A stretch of DNA of 32,077 bases from an uncultured Alphaproteobacteria bacterium. GTDB taxonomy: Bacteria > Pseudomonadota > Alphaproteobacteria > UBA828. Below, in pieces: positions 1 to 6,753 of this stretch. Both the position numbers and the translations under genes were made by a program. Position 1 is the stretch's first letter, and each line of letters starts with the position of its first letter. The stretch spans positions 1 through 32,077 of the forward strand of contig CAJXFT010000017.1 in the NCBI GenBank assembly GCA_913053235.1. Direction: 5' to 3'. The notes below the pieces were generated by a model. It was not told the DNA's origin, searched no databases, and saw only the letters and a program-made list of their open reading frames with translations.

Positions 1-296
1 GGTCCGGCCAAGGCCGATACCAGGTCGAACGGCAGCAGCGCGCCGCCTTCGGTCATCAGGCCGGCCTGCGTCGGGGCGTTGAAATAATCGACGATGACAA
101 ATTGCGTGCCGTCGGGCGCGGTAATCAGGAGATCGGCGCCGGCGCGCGTAAAATCGGCATCGAGCAGCATGGCGCCGCCCGGTACGATGATTTCAGCCGC
201 GCCGAAAACCGGAATCGGTATCGGCGCGCCACCCGCCGCGCCGGACATTGCCGGCGACGTGGAGGCGAATATGTATTTTCCCTGTTCGATACTCAC
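1..296 (-). CDS. N-terminus of a probable large surface/adhesin-like protein (partial)
   Basis: An open frame on the minus strand starts at GTG 296 and stays open to the left edge (98 codons seen). A GGGGAGAG ribosome-binding site sits a few bases upstream, which decides the start; ATG at 248 is an alternative. There is no N-terminal signal peptide. Residues about 35–75 form a beta-rich module with the pattern DFTRAGADLLITAPDG followed by VIVDYF. This resembles the N-terminal prefix modules (FecR-like/BapA-prefix-like) of very large RTX, cadherin or VCBS-repeat proteins exported by type I secretion. The family assignment is inference from pattern only, since the diagnostic repeats and C-terminus lie outside the window. 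It follows the acyltransferase/cNMP gene on the same strand and overlaps its 3' end. Confidence 0.6.
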   Translation of the reverse strand, partial: MSIEQGKYIFASTSPAMSGAAGGAPIPIPVFGAAEIIVPGGAMLLDADFTRAGADLLITAPDGTQFVIVDYFNAPTQAGLMTEGGALLPFDLVSALAG

Positions 297-1377
297 GCTT
301 CTCTCCCCGGGTTTCGGGCATGGTTTTCATCAGTTTGCGCAGCATGCTCTGGGTTACGACGAGCACCTGAATATCGGTCTTCGCCACCACCGTGGCGCTG
401 CGCTCCACTTCGCTCAAGAACCCGACCTCGCCGAAAATATCGCCGCGATCGAAAGTCGCCACGGGCCGGCCGTTTTCGTCGCCCGCCCGCACTTCGACGG
501 CGCCGGAGAGCAGGATAAACATTTCATTGCCGAGCTCACCCTGGCGGATCAGCGCCTCACCGGCCTTGCATGACAGCACCGAGCCGGCAGCGATCACCCG
601 CTTGGCGTCCTGGCTGCTCAAACCGTGCAGGAGGGGAATGCTGGAATGCGGCTGCTCGTGCATTTGCTGGCCCAGATAGATCCAGAAGTCATCTTCGCTC
701 ATCTCGACCAGCGCCGTCGCCTCATTGGCTTCCGGGAATTGCCGCGAAAACCAGACCGCGGTGGCCGAACCGGCTTGGTAATTGCAGGCAATGCGGAAGA
801 GCGGAGATTTCACCCGCTTCAAATGCCGCGCATCGTCCAACAGCATTACCATGGGCGTCATCAGGCCCATTTTATCGGCAAAATTCCCGATGTAGCGGCG
901 GTATCCCAAGCGCTGGAAAAGTTGCGGCTGTGCCGGCCGGCAATGGCAAAAATCGAAGCGCACATTGCGCTCCTTGCTCATTTTGTATGCGGCGGCGAAC
1001 AGTATGGAAAGCGCCGGCGAGCCGCGCCAGCGCGCCGATACCGCCCATGCCGAAGTGAGCGACAGGTCGGAATCCGCATAATCGCTGAAGCGGTTGAGGT
1101 TGTAGCCCTGGTACAGCGCCGGCGGCACCGGCGTGACCATGCCATAGCTGAGGCGAAGCGTGCCCATGATTTCAGTGTCGTTGCCGAGATATAGAATCGT
1201 CGAGGTATCGTCTATCGGCTCCCGGACAATCAAATTCTTGTCGTCGCGCCCGGGCGGGTTGTCGTCCAATTCCTCGACCAGCACCGAATAGCGAAAGCGG
1301 TAGAGGCGAAAGCGATCGGCATCGTTTTGCGCCATATGCACGCTGGTGCCCTTGGGCAGTTTGGAAGCTTTTGCCAT
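193..1377 (-). CDS. Acyltransferase-like (GNAT/FeeM-type) protein with C-terminal cyclic-nucleotide-binding domain
   Basis: The 394-residue frame has two parts. Residues about 10–215 look like the autoinducer-synthase/N-acyl-amino-acid-synthase branch of the GNAT fold: RFRYSVLVEEL near residue 27, IMGTLRLS near 70, SAWAVSARWRGSPALSILF near 109 and RLGYRRY near 156. Residues about 248–352 form a cNMP-binding domain with a phosphate-binding cassette, GDIFGEVGFLSEVERSATV (312–330), which keeps the Glu and Arg expected for ligand contact. The inference is a cytoplasmic acyl transfer enzyme whose activity is gated by cAMP or cGMP; the substrate is unknown. The last 34 residues (361–394) are Arg-rich, lie in the region overlapping the next gene and look unlike a conserved tail, so a frameshift near position 297 or an unusual overlap should be considered. 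The gene follows tkt after a 72-bp gap. Confidence 0.8.
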   Translation of the reverse strand: MAKASKLPKGTSVHMAQNDADRFRLYRFRYSVLVEELDDNPPGRDDKNLIVREPIDDTSTILYLGNDTEIMGTLRLSYGMVTPVPPALYQGYNLNRFSDYADSDLSLTSAWAVSARWRGSPALSILFAAAYKMSKERNVRFDFCHCRPAQPQLFQRLGYRRYIGNFADKMGLMTPMVMLLDDARHLKRVKSPLFRIACNYQAGSATAVWFSRQFPEANEATALVEMSEDDFWIYLGQQMHEQPHSSIPLLHGLSSQDAKRVIAAGSVLSCKAGEALIRQGELGNEMFILLSGAVEVRAGDENGRPVATFDRGDIFGEVGFLSEVERSATVVAKTDIQVLVVTQSMLRKLMKTMPETRGEKREYRTGKIHIRLHVAGNVRRGGWRADTDSGFRRG

Positions 1378-1449
1378 CGCAATGCACCCGCTTTTCGATG
1401 TGACTCGTGAGCCGCGGTGGATTATCGCCCGGCAGGCATGAATTCCCGG

Positions 1450-3465
1450 TTAACGCGGAAGCTCGCGGCGCGCCGCCTCTATCACGGCTTCGGCGGTAAT
1501 TGCGAAATGCGGATACAAATCGCCGGCCGGCGCGGAAGCGCCGAACCCGCGCATGCCGATCATGACGCCGTTTGCGCCGAGATAACGCTCCCAACCGAAG
1601 GAAATGGCGGCTTCGATGCCGATGCGCGGAACCTTGGCCGGCAGCACCTCGTCGCGGTACGCCTGCTCCTGCTCGTCGAACAGCTCCCAGCACGGCAGCG
1701 AGACGATTCGCGTCGGATGCCCCTCGCCCTGCAAAACCTCGCGCGCTTCCGCCGCGAGGGCGACTTCCGAACCGGTCGCGATGAGAACGATGCGCGGCGC
1801 GCCGCCCTCCGCTTCGTGCAGGATATAGCCGCCGCGCGCCGACTGATTTTCATCGCTATGCGCGGTGCGCTGGGCCGGCAGCCCCTGGCGGCTCAAGGCC
1901 AATACCGAGGGGCCGTCGCCGTTCTCGATCGCCGCCTGCCAGCATTCCGCCGTTTCCACCGCGTCGGCCGGGCGGAACAGTTTCAGATTGGGGATCGCGC
2001 GCAAGCTGGCCAGTTGCTCGACCGGCTGATGGGTCGGGCCGTCCTCGCCGAGGCCGATCGAATCATGCGTCATGACATAAACGACGCGCTGGCCCATCAG
2101 CGCCGACAATCTGATCGCCGGGCGGCAATAATCGGAGAAAATCAAGAATGTGCCGCCGTAAGGAATGCAGCCGCCATGCAGGGCCAAGCCGTTCATCGCC
2201 GCCGCCATGGCGTGCTCGCGAACGCCATAGTGAATATAACTGCCGCTGAAATCGCCCGCCGCAATTGCCTTCATCGCGGCGGTCCGGGTGCCGTTGGAGC
2301 CGCTCAGATCGGCCGAGCCGCCGACCATCTCGGGCAGCGTTTGAGAAAGCACTTCGAGCGTTTTCTGGCTCGCCACGCGGCTTGCGAGCTTGGGTTGCTC
2401 ATCCGCCCAGCCGCGCCTGAGTTCGACCAGGCCGGCGCTCCAATCGACCGGCAATTCGCCGCTCGATACGCGCTCGAATTCAGCGCGCAGCGTTGCATCG
2501 GCGGCTTCCAGCCTTTGCCGCCAGGCGGCATGCGCTTCGGCTTTTCGGACCCCGGCCTCGCGCCAGCGGGCGAGAATATCGGCCGGCACGACAAACGGCG
2601 GGTGCGGCCAGTCCAGAGCGTCGCGCGCGCCGGCGATTTCCTCGCCGCCGAGCGGCGCGCCGTGGCTCGCTTCGGAGCCCTCCTTGGTCGGCGCCCCGAA
2701 GCCGATTCTGGTGCGGCAGACGATCAGCGCCGGCTTGTCGGAATCCCCGGCCGCTTCGATCGCCCCGGCGATCGCCGCCGGGTCGTGGCCATCGGCTTCG
2801 AAGGCGTCCCAACCCGAGGCCCGGACGCGCCGCATGGCATCGTCCGAGAGAGTGAGGCCGGTGGCGCCGTCGATGGAAATTTCGTTGCTGTCATAAAGCA
2901 CGGTCAGCTTATCGAGCCGCAAATGGCCGGCCAGGGAAATCGCCTCATGGCTGATGCCCTCCATCAAATCGCCGTCGCCGGCCAATACATAAGTGCGGTG
3001 ATCGACGAGCGCGTCGGTGAAACGCGCCGCCAGCATGCGTTCGGCGAGCGCCATGCCGAGCGCCGTGGCGAGCCCCTGGCCGAGCGGGCCGGTGGTCATC
3101 TCGATGCCGCCGGCGGCGCCGTATTCCGGATGCCCGGCGGTGCGGCTGCCGAGCTGGCGGAAGCGGTGGATCTGGTCGCTATCGATATCCGGGTAGCCGC
3201 ACAGATAGAGCAGCGAATAGAGCAGCATCGAGCCATGCCCGGCGGACAGCACGAAGCGGTCGCGGTCGGGCCAATCGGGGTGCGCCGGATCATGTTTGAG
3301 AAATCGCGAGAACAGCACGGTGGCGACGTCGGCGGCGCCGAGCGGCATGCCCGGATGGCCTGATTTGGCGGCCTCCACCGCGTCCATGGAGAGCGCACGG
3401 ATGGCGTTGGCCATGTCGCGGTGTGATTTGTCCGCCTGATCGGAACGCGTGGCTGAGTTCGTCAT
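1450..3465 (-). CDS. tkt: Transketolase
   Basis: Transketolase moves two-carbon ketol units between sugar phosphates in the pentose phosphate and Calvin pathways, using thiamine diphosphate and a divalent metal in the cytoplasm. The 671-residue product has the usual length. Visible signatures are GHPGMPLGAADV (36–47), the ThDP/metal motif GDGDLMEGISHEA near residue 160, GLGEDGPTHQPVEQLASLR in the pyrimidine-binding domain, and the phosphate-site stretch YCRPAIRLSALM. The frame is open for 21 more codons upstream, but that stretch is Arg/Val-rich and unlike the family. ATG 3465 (MTNSATRSDQ) with a GAAAGAG site in front is the natural start. It is transcribed away from the zapA cluster, so 3466–3671 is a divergent intergenic region. 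No Calvin-cycle genes are nearby, so a housekeeping role is likeliest. Confidence 0.97.
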   Translation of the reverse strand: MTNSATRSDQADKSHRDMANAIRALSMDAVEAAKSGHPGMPLGAADVATVLFSRFLKHDPAHPDWPDRDRFVLSAGHGSMLLYSLLYLCGYPDIDSDQIHRFRQLGSRTAGHPEYGAAGGIEMTTGPLGQGLATALGMALAERMLAARFTDALVDHRTYVLAGDGDLMEGISHEAISLAGHLRLDKLTVLYDSNEISIDGATGLTLSDDAMRRVRASGWDAFEADGHDPAAIAGAIEAAGDSDKPALIVCRTRIGFGAPTKEGSEASHGAPLGGEEIAGARDALDWPHPPFVVPADILARWREAGVRKAEAHAAWRQRLEAADATLRAEFERVSSGELPVDWSAGLVELRRGWADEQPKLASRVASQKTLEVLSQTLPEMVGGSADLSGSNGTRTAAMKAIAAGDFSGSYIHYGVREHAMAAAMNGLALHGGCIPYGGTFLIFSDYCRPAIRLSALMGQRVVYVMTHDSIGLGEDGPTHQPVEQLASLRAIPNLKLFRPADAVETAECWQAAIENGDGPSVLALSRQGLPAQRTAHSDENQSARGGYILHEAEGGAPRIVLIATGSEVALAAEAREVLQGEGHPTRIVSLPCWELFDEQEQAYRDEVLPAKVPRIGIEAAISFGWERYLGANGVMIGMRGFGASAPAGDLYPHFAITAEAVIEAARRELPR

Positions 3466-3634
3466 GCTCTTTCGGATCGCCGTCAAAACCCGCACCCTGC
3501 GGCGAGACGCCGAAACTCGTGCGATCACGCAACATGACGACGGTCGCGAGGAGCGTCAACCGCCACAATGCAGCACCCCGCGCAGTTGACGGCCATGCCC
3601 GCCTAGTCTAAGAGTTTCATGGTGAGATGTCAGT

Positions 3635-3663
3635 TTCGGAATTTGGGACAACATGCTGATAAT
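3635..3663 (+). promoter_or_regulatory. Candidate promoter giving a leaderless or near-leaderless mRNA
   Basis: TTCGGA (3635–3640), a 17-bp spacer and GATAAT (3658–3663), preceded by TGCT, stand just upstream of ATG 3672. The start point expected from this -10 falls within one or two bases of the ATG, and no Shine-Dalgarno sequence is visible. The -10 box is good (5 of 6) but the -35 is weak. Assigned by eye. The remainder of the 3466–3671 gap shows nothing else I can name. Confidence 0.35.
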
Positions 3664-3671
3664 ACTAAATT

Positions 3672-3983
3672 ATGCCGAATCTTGATGAATCCGTGGCGCG
3701 CCTCGGGAGGGCGGTCGAGCAGTTGACGCGGGCGCTTGAAAATGGCTCGGCAAAGGGCGCTGCCGGGCCGGCCGGCGGACTCGCCGAGTCGTTGCGTACC
3801 GTGCAAAAGGAGCGCGACGGTCTTCACGCCGACCTCAAATCCCTGCGCGCCGAACATCGCAAATCCGGCACCGCACTGCGTGAAGCGCAGGAAAACTACG
3901 CCGCCATGCAAGTGGTCAGCGAAGCCGTCGCCGGCCGGCTCGACGGCGCCATCGGCGAATTGAAAATTTTACTCAGCGAATAG
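3672..3983 (+). CDS. Small coiled-coil protein upstream of zapA (DUF4164-like)
   Basis: A 103-residue soluble protein. It is rich in Ala, Glu, Leu and Lys, with heptad-like hydrophobic spacing from about residue 5 to 25 and 40 to 100 (for example VARLGRAVEQL and KERDGLHADLKSLRAEH), so most of it should be a coiled coil. There is no signal peptide or membrane segment. Small proteins of this kind often sit directly before zapA in alphaproteobacteria (DUF4164 family), but no function is established that I can name. The gap to zapA is 12 bp, so the two are almost certainly co-transcribed. A role as a partner in division-ring assembly is only inference from position. The translation start lacks a ribosome-binding site and may be leaderless. 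Confidence 0.8.
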   Translation: MPNLDESVARLGRAVEQLTRALENGSAKGAAGPAGGLAESLRTVQKERDGLHADLKSLRAEHRKSGTALREAQENYAAMQVVSEAVAGRLDGAIGELKILLSE

Positions 3984-3995
3984 GCACCGGCGCGT

Positions 3996-4349
3996 ATGGC
4001 TCAGCTATCGGTCACCATCAACGGGCGCGACTATCCGATCGTTTGCGACGACGGCCAGGAAGAGCATGTGACCCGGCTTGCCGCCTATATCGACAAGCGC
4101 GCCGGCGAAATCGCCAGCACCGTCGGGCAGGTCGGCGAAGGCCGCCTGTTGGTGATGACCTCCCTCCTCGTCGCCGACGAATTGTCCGAGGCCTATGATG
4201 AGATGGAGCGGCTGCAAATCGCGGCGAAGAACTCCGAAGAAGCGATTCGCAACGAGACGCGCGAAAGTTTGGAAGCAAGAGTGGCACCCGTTGTCGAATC
4301 GCTGGCCACCCGCATCGAAAATATTGCCGCCGGCCTGGAGAGCGACTAA
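3996..4349 (+). CDS. zapA: Cell division protein ZapA
   Basis: ZapA binds FtsZ and cross-links its filaments at mid-cell. The 117-residue product has the standard N-terminal strand pattern, VTINGRDYPIVCDDGQEEHV (residues 6–25), then LAAYIDKRAGEI, followed by the long C-terminal coiled-coil helix (about 45–115) with VMTSLLVADELSEAYDEME. Length and order fit the family. It lies 12 bp after the small coiled-coil gene and is followed at once by the 6S RNA and 5-formyltetrahydrofolate cyclo-ligase genes, a synteny known widely in Proteobacteria, which supports all three calls. Confidence 0.95.
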   Translation: MAQLSVTINGRDYPIVCDDGQEEHVTRLAAYIDKRAGEIASTVGQVGEGRLLVMTSLLVADELSEAYDEMERLQIAAKNSEEAIRNETRESLEARVAPVVESLATRIENIAAGLESD

Positions 4350-4525
4350 GTTCCGCTTGGGCGGTTGCTGCGGAGCATGACACGCCGTAGTTTCCCGGGG
4401 CCAATAAGTTCCTCTAGGGAGCTGTCCCTGCCGGAGCCGTGGTTTCGGTATACGGCGCCCACCTGCTTTGCAGGCCTAGAGGAAACTTGCAGCGTGACGG
4501 CCGCTGCGGCACCGTCCACCTTCCG
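4350..4525 (+). ncRNA. ssrS: 6S RNA
   Basis: 6S RNA mimics an open promoter and sequesters housekeeping RNA polymerase holoenzyme. The sequence between zapA and ygfA folds as expected. A closing stem pairs 4358–4373 (starting GGGCGGT at 4359) with 4504–4518 (ending ACCGTCC at 4517), with one bulge and a few G·U pairs. A large open bubble follows (about 4374–4408 and 4485–4503). A perfect 10-bp stem then forms between TTCCTCTAGG (4409–4418) and CCTAGAGGAA (4475–4484). Inside it are small hairpins GCCGT/ACGGC (4436–4440/4452–4456) and CCTGC/GCAGG (4462–4466/4470–4474). Stem–bubble–stem order, size of about 170 nt and the zapA–ssrS–ygfA context all fit. Exact ends are uncertain. Confidence 0.85.
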
Positions 4526-4544
4526 CTAAAAGATTTCTCATGCC

Positions 4545-5183
4545 GTGAATGATTCGGACAATGTTTGGAAAGCGAAGAACGCGCTCAGGGAGTATGCCGG
4601 CGCGCGCCGGCGGCTCGCCCATCGCCTCGGCAGACCCGGCGCCGGCGTCCGCGCCGCCGATCATTTCCTGGCCAATATTCCGGTCGCACCGGGCGCCATC
4701 GTTTCGGGCTATTGGCCGATCCGCGACGAATTCGATGTCATGCCGGTGTTGCGCCGCCTCGACGCGGCCGGCTATCGCTGCGCCCTGCCATATGTCGACA
4801 AGAAGCGGCATGTCTTGATTTTCCGCGCCTGGCGCCCCGGCACCGTCATGCTCGAAGGACCATTTCGAATTCCCGAGCCCACCGAGGCGGCCGCCGAAAT
4901 AGCGCCGACCCTGCTGCTGGTGCCGCTGCTGGCCTATGATTCCGAGGGCTTCCGCCTCGGCTATGGGGGCGGATATTATGACCGCGCATTGGCCGATCTA
5001 AGGGCTGGCGTCGGGCCGGTGCTGGCGGTCGGCATGGCCTTCTCCGAACAAATGGTCGAACATGTCCCACATGGCGATCACGACGAACGGCTGGAATGGA
5101 TCGTGACGGAACGCGGCGCCATGCCTTTCACAGATCAATCCCACGATCAATCTCACGATCAATCCAAACGGGGTGGCAAATGA
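4545..5183 (+). CDS. ygfA: 5-formyltetrahydrofolate cyclo-ligase
   Basis: This enzyme converts 5-formyl-THF to 5,10-methenyl-THF with ATP, salvaging folate in the cytoplasm. The 212-residue product has the N-terminal basic helix (KNALREYAGARRRLAHRL), the SGYWPIRDEFD substrate-site region near residue 54, and the family signature LGYGGGYYDRALADL near 138–152. GTG 4545 is taken as the start because it begins the conserved basic region; no stronger start is visible. The last 16 residues contain DQSHDQSHDQS, encoded by a 12-bp tandem repeat, outside the conserved fold. The stop overlaps the ymdB start (ATGA). It directly follows 6S RNA, as in many Proteobacteria. Confidence 0.93.
   Translation: MNDSDNVWKAKNALREYAGARRRLAHRLGRPGAGVRAADHFLANIPVAPGAIVSGYWPIRDEFDVMPVLRRLDAAGYRCALPYVDKKRHVLIFRAWRPGTVMLEGPFRIPEPTEAAAEIAPTLLLVPLLAYDSEGFRLGYGGGYYDRALADLRAGVGPVLAVGMAFSEQMVEHVPHGDHDERLEWIVTERGAMPFTDQSHDQSHDQSKRGGK
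5133..5168 (+). repeat. Three 12-bp tandem repeats at the 3' end of ygfA
   Basis: Units GATCAATCCCAC, GATCAATCTCAC and GATCAATCCAAA follow one another without gap. They encode an Asp-Gln-Ser-His repeat in the ygfA tail and end 11 bp before the ymdB start. Being multiples of three, gains or losses of units would keep the frame. Confidence 0.8.
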
Positions 5184-5992
5184 AATTATTGATGTGCGGT
5201 GACGTGGTGGGGCGCGCCGGACGCGACGTGTTGAACAGCCATTTGCCGGAGCTGCGCCAATCGCTCGGGCTCGATTTCGTCCTGGTCAACGGCGAAAACG
5301 CGGCTGGCGGCTTCGGCATCACCGGAGAGATTTGCCGCTCCTTTTATCAGCTCGGCGCCGATGCCATCACGCTCGGCAATCACGCCTGGGACCAGCGCGA
5401 AACCGCCGCCTACATAGAGGGCGACGCCAAGCTCATTCGCCCGGCCAATTATCCGCCCGGCACGCCGGGGCGCGGCAGCGGCCTGTTCGAAATAGTCGGG
5501 GGGCGGAAAATCCTGGTCATTCAGGTGATGTGCCGGCTGTTCATGGATGCCATCGACGATCCTTTCGCCAGCCTCGAGGAGCTGTTGCGGCCCTACCGCC
5601 TGGGCGCCACGGTGGACGCCATCATCGTCGATATTCACGGCGAAGCGAGCAGCGAAAAGCAGGCCCTGGCGCGCTTCATCGACGGCCGCGTCTCGCTCGC
5701 CGTCGGCAGCCATACCCATGTGCCGACAGCGGATCATATGATAATGCCGGGCGGCACCGCGTTTATGACGGATGTCGGCATGTGCGGCGCCTATAACTCG
5801 ATTATCGGCATGGACATCGCCCCCATCATCGAACGCTTTACGCGCAAGATGCCGGGCAAGCGGTTCACGCCGGTGCTTGAGGACGCCACCCTGGCGGCGG
5901 TTTATGTCGAGACCGACGACGGCAGCGGCCTGGCCAAACGGATCGCGCCGGTGCGCATCGGCGGCGTGTTGACGCCGGCGATGCCGAATTGA
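5180..5992 (+). CDS. ymdB: YmdB-family metallophosphoesterase (2',3'-cyclic nucleotide phosphodiesterase)
   Basis: YmdB-type (TIGR00282) enzymes are dinuclear-metal phosphodiesterases; the Bacillus protein cleaves 2',3'-cAMP. The 270-residue product shows the full metal-ligand set: GDVVGRAGRD (residues 6–15), NGENAAGG near 38, GNHAWDQ near 67, DIHGEASSEK near 150 and GSHTHVPTADHM near 174. The frame is open 28 codons upstream inside ygfA, but ATG 5180 has a GGGGTGG site just before it and gives the conserved MKLLMCGD N-terminus. It overlaps the ygfA stop as ATGA, so the two are likely translationally coupled. The gene ends 21 bp from the convergent globin gene. Confidence 0.93.
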   Translation: MKLLMCGDVVGRAGRDVLNSHLPELRQSLGLDFVLVNGENAAGGFGITGEICRSFYQLGADAITLGNHAWDQRETAAYIEGDAKLIRPANYPPGTPGRGSGLFEIVGGRKILVIQVMCRLFMDAIDDPFASLEELLRPYRLGATVDAIIVDIHGEASSEKQALARFIDGRVSLAVGSHTHVPTADHMIMPGGTAFMTDVGMCGAYNSIIGMDIAPIIERFTRKMPGKRFTPVLEDATLAAVYVETDDGSGLAKRIAPVRIGGVLTPAMPN

Positions 5993-6013
5993 GGGATTAA
6001 AGCCGGGGCGCGG

Positions 6014-6625
6014 CTATTTGCGTGGATGCGGGGCGTCGGCCGCCAAGGCGGCCTGGGTGATGCCGTCGACGCCATCCAGCAGCGCCAGAGGCTTCGCCTC
6101 CGCGCGTGCCGGCGCCGCGCTTTCATCTATCGTCGCCACGGCGCTCGCCATGTCGATTTCGACGACGCGGTTTATCGCGCTCACGGTGGCCAGCAGGCGC
6201 GCCGCATCGTCGCCGCAATGTTCGATCGCCAGCTCGACCAATATTTTCAGCACATGGCCGTAGGCGCCAAGGTACCAGCGCGGCTCGAGGCCGGCCTTTT
6301 CATGCGCCTGGCCCATGCGGCTGACGCGGGCGAAATAGCCGGCGTCGAAGCGGCAAGATAAAAGGTTCAACAGATGGCGGCCCTGTTCGCGGCGCAGACA
6401 GGCAATGCCCTCGGCGCTTTGCGTCAGCAGGCGCATCTCCGGCCACGCCGAAACATATTGCAGAAACTCGGCGATGACGTCGTCGATGCGCTGCTCGACC
6501 ACGGGGCGAAACTCGGCCAGCAACTGGCGCGTCCCGGCGTCCAGCTGGGGATGCGCCGCGCTCTCCGCATAGGCCGCGTCCGCCGCCGCTTCGGCCGTCT
6601 CATAGGTCTTCGTTCGCGCCGCCAT
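6014..6625 (-). CDS. Stand-alone globin-sensor (protoglobin) domain protein
   Basis: The 203-residue product matches the globin-coupled-sensor/protoglobin fold. The proximal heme ligand is probably His108 in MGQAHEKAGLEPRWYLGAYG (104–123), a stretch close to the F-helix region of HemAT-type sensors. The N-terminal helix carries EFRPVVEQRIDDVIAEF (38–54), and the end of the globin is near IDMASAVATIDES (157–169). No methyl-accepting, GGDEF or kinase output domain follows; only about 30 residues of low-complexity tail remain. ATG 6625 is chosen over the 12-residue longer form because GGAGG lies four bases upstream. The likely role is O2, NO or CO binding, with signalling through a partner; the partner is not evident. 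It is divergent from the methyltransferase gene across a 128-bp gap. Confidence 0.85.
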   Translation of the reverse strand: MAARTKTYETAEAAADAAYAESAAHPQLDAGTRQLLAEFRPVVEQRIDDVIAEFLQYVSAWPEMRLLTQSAEGIACLRREQGRHLLNLLSCRFDAGYFARVSRMGQAHEKAGLEPRWYLGAYGHVLKILVELAIEHCGDDAARLLATVSAINRVVEIDMASAVATIDESAAPARAEAKPLALLDGVDGITQAALAADAPHPRK

Positions 6626-6753
6626 GTATCCTCCAGCGGGTGGTGAGCCTTGTGCCGTCATCTTATGCCATAATGACAGCCGAACGGTTTGCTATTATTT
6701 AACACCAAGGCGGGCCGTTCGAACAGGTTCATGCAAAAGGGGAAGTGCGGGGC

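Noticed and set aside
1417-3363. 648-residue plus-strand open frame opposite tkt
   Set aside because: It lies antisense to transketolase with its intact motifs; Arg/Ala/Gly-rich composition is typical of GC-rich shadow frames.
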